A DNA stretch of 64,000 nucleotides from the NCBI GenBank assembly GCA_026707745.1, contig JAPOWG010000047.1, positions 1 through 64,000 on the forward strand. The letters run 5' to 3'. A program made the translations under genes and the position numbers. Source of the DNA: Chloroflexota bacterium (GTDB lineage Bacteria; Chloroflexota; Anaerolineae; Aggregatilineales; Phototrophicaceae). Each line of letters begins with the position of its first letter. Within the stretch, counting starts at the first letter, position 1. This document shows positions 16,745 through 25,469 of this stretch, one piece after another. Under the pieces are notes generated by a model, which was given only the letters and a program-made list of their open reading frames with translations, had not been told where the DNA came from and did no database searches.

Positions 16745-17557
16745 ATGAAGCTGCTTAGCTACAGCGCGAAGGGTCAAACCTATGTTGGCATCCCCGATGG
16801 CGAGAGCATTCGGCGCGTCGATGCGCCGGACATGGTGTCCTTGATCGAAGCCGGCAGCCGCGCGGCCCCCACCGGCGGGCGCGATGTCTTGGCCGAGGCT
16901 CGGATCTCCCCCCCGCTGCGACCGGGCAAGATCCTGGCGATCGGGCGCAACTATGTGGAGCACGCGCGCGAATTGAATAACGAGGTGCCATCCGAGCCGC
17001 TGGTCTTCGCGATTATGCCGAGCGCGGTCATCGGCGATGGCGATGCGGTCGAATGGGAAGGCGATTTGACTTCGCAAGTGGATTGGGAAGGCGAGTTGGC
17101 GGTAATCATGGGCAAGACCGCGCGCCGGGTCTCGCGGGAAGACGCGCTTGATTACGTGTTTGGCTACACCATCGCCAATGATGTCTCGGCGCGCGACTTG
17201 CAAACCCGCGACAAGCAATGGGCGCGGGCCAAGGGTTTGGACACGTTTTGCCCGATCGGGCCAGTTATCGTCACGGCGGACGCGCTCGCCGATCCGCAAG
17301 ACCTGACTATTGTGACGAAGGTGAACGGCGTCGAGAAACAAAACGGCTCAACGGCGAATATGATATTTAGCGTGCCTGTATTAATCGAATTCTTGTCCCG
17401 GGCCTTCACGCTGAATCCGGGCGACATGATCCTGACCGGCACGCCTTCCGGTGTGGGCAAGGCGGCGGATCCGCCGCAGTTCCTGGGCGATGGGGATGTT
17501 GTCAGTGTCGAGATCGCGGGCATTGGCAAATTGACGAATCGCTGCCGGGTGTTATAA
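16745..17557 (+). CDS. Fumarylacetoacetate hydrolase (FAH)-family protein
   Basis: A 270-residue protein of the FAH/HpcE superfamily. Metal-binding acidic residues are visible in VDWEGELAVIMGK (Glu-x-Glu-type site), with GYTIANDVSARDLQ and the C-terminal signature DMILTGTPSGVGKAADPP. Members hydrolyse or decarboxylate acylpyruvates and oxo-acids in aromatic or sugar-acid catabolism. The FAH-type gene with an RspA/ManD-like dehydratase nearby suggests sugar-acid breakdown. The ATG at 16745 has GGGAGGGCGG directly upstream; an ATG at 16727 lacks a ribosome site. A promoter for the next gene lies over its stop codon. Confidence 0.9.
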   Translation: MKLLSYSAKGQTYVGIPDGESIRRVDAPDMVSLIEAGSRAAPTGGRDVLAEARISPPLRPGKILAIGRNYVEHARELNNEVPSEPLVFAIMPSAVIGDGDAVEWEGDLTSQVDWEGELAVIMGKTARRVSREDALDYVFGYTIANDVSARDLQTRDKQWARAKGLDTFCPIGPVIVTADALADPQDLTIVTKVNGVEKQNGSTANMIFSVPVLIEFLSRAFTLNPGDMILTGTPSGVGKAADPPQFLGDGDVVSVEIAGIGKLTNRCRVL

Positions 17558-17558
17558 T
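17531..17558 (+). promoter_or_regulatory. Predicted sigma-70-type promoter
   Basis: TTGACG (17531-17536), 16-base spacer, TATAAT (17553-17558), overlapping the end of the FAH gene. It is well placed to transcribe the 66-residue membrane protein that starts at 17591. Confidence 0.55.
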
Positions 17559-17590
17559 GGGCTGAGATATGGAAAAGCACAGGAAAACCG

Positions 17591-17791
17591 ATGTCTAGCG
17601 CAGAGAATACAACACGGCAATACACGTCCATATTGGAACGGCTAAGCAAAGTTGAAACTGCTATGGAAACAGAACGGCCGCACTTGGCCTCCAAGGCGGA
17701 TCTAGAACGGCATACGCGCCTGATTGTGATGTGGATGATAGCGACTCAACTCGCTTTAGCTGGTTTTTTGTATACCGTACTCGGCAACTGA
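17591..17791 (+). CDS. Small coiled-coil membrane protein
   Basis: A 66-residue protein: a polar, heptad-like helix (ILERLSKVETAMETER) followed by one C-terminal membrane helix (LIVMWMIATQLALAGFLYTV). AGGAAAACCG precedes the ATG and a good promoter lies just upstream. This supports a real gene although no family is recognised. A second small protein of the window (37517-37717) has the reverse order, membrane helix then coiled coil. Confidence 0.55.
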   Translation: MSSAENTTRQYTSILERLSKVETAMETERPHLASKADLERHTRLIVMWMIATQLALAGFLYTVLGN

Positions 17792-17807
17792 ACCGGCCCA
17801 ATCTAGC

Positions 17808-18104
17808 AGCGCCAAAAACCGCATCCTCTGCGCCGCCGACTGCCTCGATATCTTCAATGATTCGGCGGCCTTGCCCGACGTCTCGGTTGACCTCATCTAC
17901 CTTGACCCGCCCTTCAACTTCAACTCCAGCTCCAAGTACAATCTGCCCTTCAAGGGCAAGGACAATTCTCACAAGCCCGTCGAAGCCTTCGTCGACATCT
18001 GGAAATGGAGCGACCAGGATGCCGAGACGCTCGACGTGCTGGGGCGCGACCCGCGCAGGCGTTCGCTGGCGTCCATCATTAAGTTCGCGCAGGATGTAGA
18101 ATAG
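17808..18104 (+). pseudogene. Truncated site-specific DNA methyltransferase
   Basis: The frame reads NRILCAADCLDIFND, then VDLIYLDPPFNFNSSSKYN, the DPPF catalytic motif IV of N6-adenine/N4-cytosine methyltransferases (beta/type III-like). It stops about 60 codons later after SIIKFAQDVE. Full-length relatives are several hundred residues long. The SAM-binding FxGxG motif and the target-recognition region are absent. The usual start is also missing, because the readable frame begins over the end of the upstream small gene. This is best explained as an N-terminal remnant left by a deletion. Confidence 0.7.
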
Positions 18105-18158
18105 ATGAGCGGCGGGGGACCGAGGGGGCACAAGGACTGAGGAATAGAGGAGACAGCC

Positions 18159-19364
18159 ATGCCAAAACCAGTAACAATTGCGGATGTCAAAGTCATCTTG
18201 ACCCAACCGGGCAAGTCGCGGTTGGCGATTGTCAAAGTCACGACTTCCGAGCCAGGCTTGTATGGCCTGGGCTGCGCCACCTTCACCCAGCGCATTTTCG
18301 CGGTGGCGGCAGCCATCGAAGCCCATTTGAGACGTTTCTTGCTCGGTCGCGATGTCGACCGCATTGAAGAGATCTGGAATATGTCGATGGTGCACGGATA
18401 TTGGCGCAACGGGCCCGTGCTGAACAACGCGATTTCCGGCGTCGATCAAGCCTTGTGGGATATCAAGGGCAAGCGAGCCGGCATGCCGGTTTACGATTTG
18501 TTAGGCGGCAAATCGCGCGAGGCGGCGCATGTGTATGTGCATGCTGACAGCGGATCAAAAGAAGAAGTCGCTGAAAACGTCCGTGCCTACATGGAGCGGG
18601 GCTTTCGCTACATTCGCGTGCAGATGGGCGGATATGGCGGCCGGGGCAGCCCCATGATCAAGCCGAAGGGCGCGCCGCCCGGCGCCTATTTCGACCCGCG
18701 CGACTACGCCCGGCGCACGCTGGAAATGATTGAGCATGTGCGCGGAGAGGTCGGCGATCAGATTGAATTGCTGCACGATATCCACGAGCGCCTGGCGCCG
18801 ATACAGGCCGCGCAGTTTGCCAAAGACGTCGAGGGCTTCAAGCTTTTCTTCCTGGAAGATGCGCTGGCGCCGGAAGACATTCATTGGTTCCGGATGATAC
18901 GCGCGCAATGCGCCACGCCGCTGGCGATGGGAGAGTTGTTCAACAATCCCCATGAATGGCAATTGTTGATTCAAGAGCGCTTGATCGATTTCATTCGCAT
19001 GCATATCAGTCAAATGGGCGGCATTACGCCGGCCCGCAATGTGGCGATCTTCGCGGATATGTACGGCGTCCGAACCGCCTGGCATGGACCGAGCGATACC
19101 TCTCCGGTTGGTCATGCGGCCAACCTGCAGCTCGATTTGTGGCATCCCAATTTCGGTATCCAGGAATGGTATCGGCCTTCCGAGCTTGACTACGCGATCT
19201 TCCCCGGTTTGCCAGTTGTCGAGGACGGCTACCTGTACGCGAATGACCGTCCCGGGCTGGGCATCGATATCGACGAAGAACTGGCGGCGAAGTATCCGCC
19301 CGCGGATATCATCGAGGACTGGACGCAGACGCGCCTGCCCGATGGCAGCCCGGCGCGGCCGTAG
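18159..19364 (+). CDS. RspA/ManD-type enolase-superfamily dehydratase
   Basis: A 401-residue member of the mandelate racemase/enolase superfamily, closest in wording to RspA / D-mannonate dehydratases. The N-terminal capping domain includes LYGLGCATFTQR and YWRNGPVLNNAISGVDQA. Barrel metal ligands are in LLHDIHERLAP (Asp), FFLEDALAPED (Glu) and MGELFNNPHEW (Glu), and a general-base-type His sits in TAWHGPSD. It dehydrates sugar acids such as D-mannonate or D-gluconate; exact substrate unproven. GAGGAGACAGCC precedes the ATG. A C/G-rich repeat separates it from the convergent serA. Confidence 0.85.
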   Translation: MPKPVTIADVKVILTQPGKSRLAIVKVTTSEPGLYGLGCATFTQRIFAVAAAIEAHLRRFLLGRDVDRIEEIWNMSMVHGYWRNGPVLNNAISGVDQALWDIKGKRAGMPVYDLLGGKSREAAHVYVHADSGSKEEVAENVRAYMERGFRYIRVQMGGYGGRGSPMIKPKGAPPGAYFDPRDYARRTLEMIEHVRGEVGDQIELLHDIHERLAPIQAAQFAKDVEGFKLFFLEDALAPEDIHWFRMIRAQCATPLAMGELFNNPHEWQLLIQERLIDFIRMHISQMGGITPARNVAIFADMYGVRTAWHGPSDTSPVGHAANLQLDLWHPNFGIQEWYRPSELDYAIFPGLPVVEDGYLYANDRPGLGIDIDEELAAKYPPADIIEDWTQTRLPDGSPARP

Positions 19365-19365
19365 G

Positions 19366-19405
19366 CCTCAACCCCCATTCCCTTCGGGCAGGGGTTGGGC
19401 GGTGG
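19366..19405. repeat. C-rich/G-rich inverted repeat, copy 1
   Basis: CCCCCATTCCC ... GGGCAGGGGTTGGGCGG, a C-rich arm followed by a G-rich arm, located between the convergent RspA-like gene and serA. It could form a strong bidirectional terminator-like hairpin. Related copies at 20395-20440 and 53932-53980. Confidence 0.6.
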
Positions 19406-19412
19406 GTTTGTA

Positions 19413-20375
19413 TCAAGACAAAACCTCGGGATTGCAGACGTTCGCCGTCTTCCCATTGAGCAGGAAGTCCAGGATCAACTGCGCCGCTTCAACCGCGACG
19501 GTCACCTGGGCGTCTGATGTACTGGCCGCCAGATGCGGGGTGTGGATCACCTTGGGATGGCCGATCAGGGGATGGTCAGTCGGCGGCGGTTCCTGTTCAA
19601 AGACATCGAGCGCGGCGCCGGCAATCTTTCCGCTCGCGAGCGCCGCAGCCAAATCGGCCGAGTTGATCAGCGCGCCGCGCGCCGCGTTGATGATGCGAAT
19701 GCCGTCTTTCATCGTAGCGATGCTTCCGGCATTGATCATGCCGCGCGTTTCATCCGTCACCAGCGCATGCAACGTCAAATAATCGGAGTTGGCATAAACC
19801 TCGGTCAAATCAAGCAGCGGCACGTTGATCTCCTCGGCGACCTGCGGCGGCAAATAAGGATCATGCGCGATGACCTTCATCTCGAAGGCTTGCGCGCGGG
19901 TAGCGATCGCCCGCCCGATCCGCCCCAGCCCGATGATGCCCAAGGTCTTGCCCTTGAGTTCGACGCCGGTGAATGCTACCCGATCCCAACGCCCTTCCAA
20001 AAGCGATTGATGCCCTTGGGGGATGTGCCGGGACAAGGCGATCATCAAGCCGAAGCCGTGCTCGGCTGTTGAGATGGTGTTGCCGCCCGGTGTGTTCATG
20101 ACCACAATGCCTTTGGCGCTGGCCGCTGCAAGGTCGACATTGTCGACGCCGACCCCGGCCCGCGCGATGGCTTTGAGTTGCGACGCGACTTCGATCAACT
20201 CGGCATCGGCTGCAACACCGCTGCGGATGATGATGGCATGCGCGTCGCCGATGGCGTCGAGCAGAGCAGGGCGTTCCAGCTTGCCCGGCGCGGATACGCG
20301 AATTCCGTCGCTGTTGCGCAGGATATCAATCGCCTTCTGATTGACGTTATCGGGAACCAGGACGTGAAAGGTCAT
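19413..20375 (-). CDS. serA: D-3-phosphoglycerate dehydrogenase-like
   Basis: A 320-residue D-2-hydroxyacid dehydrogenase. The substrate-binding part contains IARAGVGVDNVD, the NAD-binding Rossmann motif is LGIIGLGRIGRAIA, and the Arg (INAARGALIN), Glu (DVFEQEPP) and His (HTPHLAAST) catalytic residues are all present. The C-terminal regulatory ACT domain of long SerA enzymes is absent, so feedback by serine through ACT is unlikely. It is downstream of a class V aminotransferase on the same strand, giving the first two steps of the phosphorylated serine pathway. The ATG at 20375 is preferred over the preceding GTG because AAGG then lies about eight bases upstream. Confidence 0.85.
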   Translation of the reverse strand: MTFHVLVPDNVNQKAIDILRNSDGIRVSAPGKLERPALLDAIGDAHAIIIRSGVAADAELIEVASQLKAIARAGVGVDNVDLAAASAKGIVVMNTPGGNTISTAEHGFGLMIALSRHIPQGHQSLLEGRWDRVAFTGVELKGKTLGIIGLGRIGRAIATRAQAFEMKVIAHDPYLPPQVAEEINVPLLDLTEVYANSDYLTLHALVTDETRGMINAGSIATMKDGIRIINAARGALINSADLAAALASGKIAGAALDVFEQEPPPTDHPLIGHPKVIHTPHLAASTSDAQVTVAVEAAQLILDFLLNGKTANVCNPEVLS

Positions 20376-20394
20376 CACCTTCGCCTTTCTATTC

Positions 20395-20440
20395 TCCTCT
20401 TCCCTCTTTATGGGGGAAGGGGTTGGGGGATGGGGGCATC
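20395..20440. repeat. C-rich/G-rich inverted repeat, copy 2
   Basis: CTCCTCTTCCCTC followed by GGGGGAAGGGGTTGGGGGATGGGGG, in the 67-base gap between the aminotransferase and serA genes on the minus strand. Same pattern as the copies at 19366 and 53932. Lying within an operon, it could attenuate or process the transcript. Confidence 0.6.
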
Positions 20441-20442
20441 GC

Positions 20443-21528
20443 CTAGGCCATAAAGGCGTCGATGCCGTCCAGGACTTCTCGCAGCATAGCCATCGTCACA
20501 TCGCCCATGTGCGGCAAGCGAAAGGTCTTTCCCTTGATCACTCCATAGCCCTTGTCCATGGCAAAGCCGATTTCCTCCTGCATGAAACGATCCATGGCGT
20601 CCACGTCGATGTCTAGTAAATTCTCTACGGTGGTGACGGTATTGCTGCGATAGCCTTCTTGCGCGAAGAGGCCGAAACCACGATTTAGCGCCCAGCGATG
20701 CGTGGCGTCGCGCATGTCTTGATGACGTTGCCAGCGCGCCGCGATGCCTTCCGCCAGGATCTGGTCCATTTGCAGGTCCGCCGCGAACATTAGCGCGACC
20801 GGTGGCGTTGAGGGCGTATTGTTCTTCAGCAAAGATTTTTCCAGCGTCAGGAAATCGAAATAGTAGCCGCGGTTGGGAATGCTTTTGGCGCGTTCCAGCA
20901 CCCGATCGCTGACCGCCGCGAAGGCGATGCCGGGCGGCAGGGCGAAGGCTTTCTGGCTCGAGGTCAGCGCGATGTCGATGCCCCAGTCGTCGACGTGCAG
21001 TTCCGTTCCCAGGAATCCGCTGACGGTATCCACAAAAAACAAAGTATCTGGATACTGATTGACGACTTCCCCGATCGCTTGAAGGGGATTGGTAACGCCG
21101 GTGCTGGTTTCGTTGTGCACGACGCAGACGGCATCGTAGTTTTCTTTTTCCAGCGCTTCCGCGACCATCTCCGGCGTATGAGCGCGGCCCCAGGGCACGT
21201 CGATGCAATCGACGCTCTTGCCGTTGGATCTGCTAATCTGCGCCCAGCGTTCGCTGAAGGCGCCGCCGGTCAGGTGCAGCGCTTTGCGGTCATCGCGAAT
21301 ACCGTTGCGGCAGGCGCCTTCCCAGAATCCGCTGCCCGATGATCCGCCGATATAGACGCGGCTTTCCGTGAAGAAGGCCTGACGCAACTTGCTTTGCAAG
21401 CGCGCGAACAGCTCCGCGAATTCGTCGCTGCGATGCCCGATCATCCATGCACTTTGCGCCTGCAGGATCTCCTCGCGCACCTCGACGGGACCAGGCAGAA
21501 ACAAGCGTTTATGATCAAATTGGCTCAT
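20443..21528 (-). CDS. Class V aminotransferase (serine-pyruvate / phosphoserine type)
   Basis: A 361-residue PLP enzyme of the alanine-glyoxylate/serine-pyruvate aminotransferase group. It begins with RLFLPGPVEVREE, a typical start for the family. The PLP-binding Asp/His region is FFVDTVSGFLG and the Schiff-base Lys lies in LTSSQKAFALPPG. Next to serA it most likely acts as phosphoserine aminotransferase, as in several lineages lacking classical SerC; this is an inference. The ATG at 21528 matches the family N-terminus; the frame extends upstream but without family-like residues. Confidence 0.85.
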   Translation of the reverse strand: MSQFDHKRLFLPGPVEVREEILQAQSAWMIGHRSDEFAELFARLQSKLRQAFFTESRVYIGGSSGSGFWEGACRNGIRDDRKALHLTGGAFSERWAQISRSNGKSVDCIDVPWGRAHTPEMVAEALEKENYDAVCVVHNETSTGVTNPLQAIGEVVNQYPDTLFFVDTVSGFLGTELHVDDWGIDIALTSSQKAFALPPGIAFAAVSDRVLERAKSIPNRGYYFDFLTLEKSLLKNNTPSTPPVALMFAADLQMDQILAEGIAARWQRHQDMRDATHRWALNRGFGLFAQEGYRSNTVTTVENLLDIDVDAMDRFMQEEIGFAMDKGYGVIKGKTFRLPHMGDVTMAMLREVLDGIDAFMA

Positions 21529-21739
21529 CCTTTTGGTCGCCTTCCCGGATCTGATTCCCGGCTCATTGCCTAATTGTGAAAAACTGCACAGATAAAGGCA
21601 TTGTAGCCCAAAAACTGTTATACTCAAGCGCTGATCGGCCTCTTGATGTCGATCTACATACAGTGCCGTATCGGGCAAGGTTCACGATAGCAAATGGCAA
21701 GATAGTTGAAAACAGTTTTGGGGCAAGTTTCTGGAGGCG

Positions 21740-22639
21740 ATGATGTTAAGGGTGGCGAACGCGCCCTGTTCCTGGGGTGTCATCGAGAACATCGAAGGGG
21801 AACGATACGATTATGTGCGCGTACTCAATGAAATTGAAACCAGCGGTTATGCCGGCACAGAATTGGGCGATTGGGGATTTATGCCCACCGACCCGGCTCA
21901 GCTGAGAGAGGAGCTGGCGCGGCGGAGCCTGGCACTGCTGGCGTCCTGGGTAAGCGTTTATCTGCATGACGCCGATCGTCATCAAGAGAGCGCGGACGAT
22001 TGCGTGCGCACAGCGAAACTGCTGGCGGCGGTCGGTGGAAGTGATTGCAAAATCGTGCTCGGGAACGACCCGTATACTGATCCGACACGCACCCTCAATG
22101 CCGGTCGCATCACCCCGGAGATGGGTCTGGACGAGGCCGGCTGGGGGATCTTCGCCCGTGGCGCGGACACTGTAGCGCGGCGCGTGATGGACGAGACCGG
22201 ATTGCGCACCGTCTTTCATCATCATATTGGCACATGGGTGGAAACGCCGGCCGAAACCGCGCGCCTGATGGCAATGACGGATAGCGAGACGCTAGGCCTG
22301 GTCTTTGATACCGGGCATTGGGCTTTTGGCGGCGGCGATCCCCTGGCCGACATTGAAGCATTCGCCGACCGTATTTGGCTGGTGCATTTCAAGGATCATG
22401 ATCCAGAGGTGGCCTCGCAGTCGCGCCAATTCGGCTGGGATGGCCCGGCTTCGGTTGGACAAGGTATCTTCCCCGAATTGGGAAGAGGCGATGTAGATTT
22501 TCCGGGCGTCCTGCGCAAACTGGATGCGATCGCTTACGACGGCTGGATCGTGGTTGAGCAGGATGTCTTGCCCGGCTTGGGCACGCCGCTGGAATCAGCG
22601 ACGCGCAATCGGGACTACCTGCGGCAAATCGGTTTGTGA
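21740..22639 (+). CDS. Sugar phosphate isomerase/epimerase, IolE-like
   Basis: A 299-residue TIM-barrel protein of the AP-endonuclease-2/IolE superfamily. It opens with [12 protein letters not shown], as in 2-keto-myo-inositol dehydratases. Metal-site motifs include [28 protein letters not shown] and [10 protein letters not shown], ending with IVVEQDVL. A role in inositol or related polyol catabolism is plausible; an iolB-like gene is present 33 kb away. GGAGG lies 2 and 5 bases before two successive ATGs, so the second (21743) may be used. It is followed after 3 bases by a dehydratase gene. Confidence 0.8.
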   Translation: MMLRVANAPCSWGVIENIEGERYDYVRVLNEIETSGYAGTELGDWGFMPTDPAQLREELARRSLALLASWVSVYLHDADRHQESADDCVRTAKLLAAVGGSDCKIVLGNDPYTDPTRTLNAGRITPEMGLDEAGWGIFARGADTVARRVMDETGLRTVFHHHIGTWVETPAETARLMAMTDSETLGLVFDTGHWAFGGGDPLADIEAFADRIWLVHFKDHDPEVASQSRQFGWDGPASVGQGIFPELGRGDVDFPGVLRKLDAIAYDGWIVVEQDVLPGLGTPLESATRNRDYLRQIGL

Positions 22640-22642
22640 GCC

Positions 22643-23641
22643 ATGCCTGAACCCGTCACCCTGGGCGACATCATCCGCGCCGGGCAGCGCTTGGGGGCGC
22701 ATCTGGGGCCGACGCCGCTGGAAGCCGCGCCCAAGCTGGGCGAAAACGCCTGGCTCAAGCTGGAAAACGCCAACAAAACGCATTCCTTCAAGATCCGAGG
22801 CGCGCTAAACGCTATCCTGTCCCTCGATGAGACCGCGCGCGCAAAGGGAATCATCGCGGCCTCGTCGGGCAATCACGCCGGCGCGGTCGCCTATGCCGCA
22901 GATCTGGCCGACGCCTCGGCACGTATTTTGATGCCGCTGAACACGCCCGAGAAAAAGATCGACAATGTTCGTCGATATGGGGCCGAGGCGATCCTTTTCG
23001 GCGACAACTACGACCAGGCGGAAGCCGAAGCGCTCCGCATGGCAGCCGGGGGCGGTACCTGGGTCTCGCCCTATAACGACGCGAAAGTGATCGCGGGCGC
23101 CGGCACAATCGGCCTTGAGGTTGTGGCGCAATTGCCGGATGTCGAGCGTGTGGTGGTACCTGTGAGCGGCGGCGGATTGATCGCGGGCGTCGCTACCGCG
23201 GTCAAAGGCATGAACCCGGAAATCAAGGTCATCGGCGTCAATGCGGCGTCGGCGCCGGCCATGTATAACCACTTCTATGGCAGTGACAAGCCACAAGTCT
23301 GGGAGACGCTGGCGGAAGCGCTTTCCGGTGAGATTGAAGCGGGTTCAATCACCGTGCCTATCGCGCGGCGATTGGTCGATGATATGGCGCTGGTGACCGA
23401 GCGACAGATTGCCGATGCCATGCGTTATATGATTGAGGCACAGGGCTGGGTGGTCGAAGGCGGAGGCGCGGTCGGCGTGGCCGCCTTGCTGCATGATGTT
23501 TTGCCGCGGGACGGTGCTGTGACCGCGGTCCTGGTCAGCGGCGGCAATGTCGATGGCGACGTGCTTCGGCGGGTGCTGTGTAGTTCCGGCAGCGGACCCA
23601 AGTTGCACAAGAAAGCCCCTATTGAAGAAGCCGGCGTCTGA
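22643..23641 (+). CDS. Threonine/serine dehydratase (PLP fold II)
   Basis: A 332-residue PLP-dependent ammonia-lyase. The PLP Lys is in THSFKIRGALNA, the substrate loop is ASSGNHAGAVAYAA, the phosphate-binding glycine loop is VPVSGGGLIAGVA and the C-terminal signature is LVSGGNVDGD. It deaminates threonine or serine to the 2-oxo acid; there is no C-terminal regulatory domain, so it is the short catabolic type. It is in an operon with the IolE-like gene (3-base spacing). A second dehydratase of the same family runs off the right edge of the window. Confidence 0.88.
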   Translation: MPEPVTLGDIIRAGQRLGAHLGPTPLEAAPKLGENAWLKLENANKTHSFKIRGALNAILSLDETARAKGIIAASSGNHAGAVAYAADLADASARILMPLNTPEKKIDNVRRYGAEAILFGDNYDQAEAEALRMAAGGGTWVSPYNDAKVIAGAGTIGLEVVAQLPDVERVVVPVSGGGLIAGVATAVKGMNPEIKVIGVNAASAPAMYNHFYGSDKPQVWETLAEALSGEIEAGSITVPIARRLVDDMALVTERQIADAMRYMIEAQGWVVEGGGAVGVAALLHDVLPRDGAVTAVLVSGGNVDGDVLRRVLCSSGSGPKLHKKAPIEEAGV

Positions 23642-23864
23642 TTCTAAACTCAAGGTGACATCAAATGACACAAAGACGACGGGCTAGCGCAAGAGAGCAT
23701 TGTCAGTCTTTTCCAGTCTTTTCAAACTGTATTAGCGCGAGAAATGTTGGCTAAGAATCGAATATGCGTCGTGTTTCTTTCCCCTGCTCAAACCTAATTG
23801 TGGTTGCTTTTGTCTTGTGTCAATCTCGCTATTTTTATGTTGCTTCACACATCCGCGATATTAG

Positions 23865-25280
23865 TTGTTTAAGTTATCAGGAGATGTCTCCTTGGGCGTT
23901 TACGCAAATCGACGGTCGATGTTGACGACTTTGTTCTTCCTCGTACTCGCTGGCTTAGGTCTATTTGTGGCAATCGCTGCCGTTGCAGTTGATTTTTTGC
24001 TGCCAGGTATGAGCCCCGGGTTGAACCCGCCTCAGTTGCTGCTCGGATTTTTCGGTTTGATTGTTTCGGCTACTGCGTTCAAAATGCGACTCGCGTCCTT
24101 TCGCCAACGGCTGTTTCAAGCCCTACAGAAGCATTTGGCGCCGCTCACTTTGGTCACCGTCGCTACCTTCATCGCGCTTGAATTGGTCCTGGTTGCAACG
24201 GGGTATTCGACCTATTTTCCAATCGAAATTCCAGAGAAACCTTTGGAGACCATACCATGGTTCAAATGCGAAAAGATAACGGGCTGTCGTCTCTTGCCCG
24301 AGTTGGTGGCAACTGAATGTGAGAACGAGCAAATTCGCAAGAGCGAACAACTTAGCGAGCACGCTATTATTGATGAACGGTACTGCCAGATGCATGATCA
24401 AGCTCTACTCGACCCAGAATCATGGCAGTTGGACGAGGGTCATGAAGATAGAACCCGGATCATTATGCTTGGCGATTCGTTTACTTTTGGCTTTACTGCG
24501 GATATGGGTAAGTCATTTGTCGAGACGGTTCAGGCAAACTTCCCCGATTACATCATCTGGAATCTTGGATTCCCAACAACAGGCACCAATCAAGCTGTAG
24601 TTTCTTTTGAGCGACACGCTCCCAGGCTGCGCCCGCAGATCACTGTCCTCGGTTTCTATGTCAACGATTTTCAAAACAATTTATTTCCAATGGATAACTA
24701 TACGGCGGCGAGAGACGAGAACGGCAAGAGTCTTGTCATCCAGCAATATCACATGGACATATGGGGACATATCATCAAAATGAGTACAGATACGGCTCTA
24801 CATTATCGTGTCCGCAATGTGGATCCCCCTGCTAGCGAATTGGAGCGCCTGTTTGGCTTGACGCGCCTTGGATCCGTTGTCCTGCGCGCAACTGACAGAG
24901 TTGGCAAAGCAATTAGGACGGAGGAATTCACAAGGCAAGGGGTGGACATGACCCGCAGGTATCTGCGAGAGTTGCAGGATTTGACCGCAGCGTACAATTC
25001 GGAGTTTCTCGTACTTCTGATTCCCCATGGAAAGGACCTCAACTCGCCCGGGACCGACTTTCGGAATGCCATTATGTTGTTTGAGCAACTCGGCATAACT
25101 TATCTGAATCCGATTGATGTACTCGATCTCAAGCGAGACTACAAGGATTATGCCAAGACTCATGATATTCATTGGAACACTGCCGGACATCAGAGGATTG
25201 GAGCCATGTTAAGCGATTGTCTAGAAGCGTTTCAATTGCGTCAGGACTGGTCGGACTGTCAGCATTTGACAGTGCCTTGA
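23865..25280 (+). CDS. Membrane-anchored SGNH-hydrolase-like protein, second copy
   Basis: Up to 471 residues with three N-terminal membrane helices (about residues 20-45, 55-75, 92-112) and a C-terminal SGNH domain: GDSFTFGF (nucleophile block), a possible block III in VLGFYVNDFQNN, and the Asp/His block DIHWNTAGHQRIG. All catalytic positions look present, unlike the 5403-6641 protein. The likely action is on a surface glycan or lipid ester. Base composition is visibly AT-richer than its neighbours, suggesting transfer. The start is uncertain: TTG at 23865, or TTG at 23892 with AGGAG eight bases upstream. Confidence 0.75.
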   Translation: MFKLSGDVSLGVYANRRSMLTTLFFLVLAGLGLFVAIAAVAVDFLLPGMSPGLNPPQLLLGFFGLIVSATAFKMRLASFRQRLFQALQKHLAPLTLVTVATFIALELVLVATGYSTYFPIEIPEKPLETIPWFKCEKITGCRLLPELVATECENEQIRKSEQLSEHAIIDERYCQMHDQALLDPESWQLDEGHEDRTRIIMLGDSFTFGFTADMGKSFVETVQANFPDYIIWNLGFPTTGTNQAVVSFERHAPRLRPQITVLGFYVNDFQNNLFPMDNYTAARDENGKSLVIQQYHMDIWGHIIKMSTDTALHYRVRNVDPPASELERLFGLTRLGSVVLRATDRVGKAIRTEEFTRQGVDMTRRYLRELQDLTAAYNSEFLVLLIPHGKDLNSPGTDFRNAIMLFEQLGITYLNPIDVLDLKRDYKDYAKTHDIHWNTAGHQRIGAMLSDCLEAFQLRQDWSDCQHLTVP

Positions 25281-25469
25281 GCGAGGTTGACAAAGACGTT
25301 CTTATAGCATTTCCACTCATATAATTTTTCAAGGGGTCGTAGAACAATATCGTCTCATATATCTCCGCAAATCAAATCTCTCCTTTGCGAACTGTTCAGG
25401 ACCTTTGATTTTCGACAAGCCTCTGTTGATAAACCAAAACAAGCAATCGGAGGATATTAGGATTATCTT

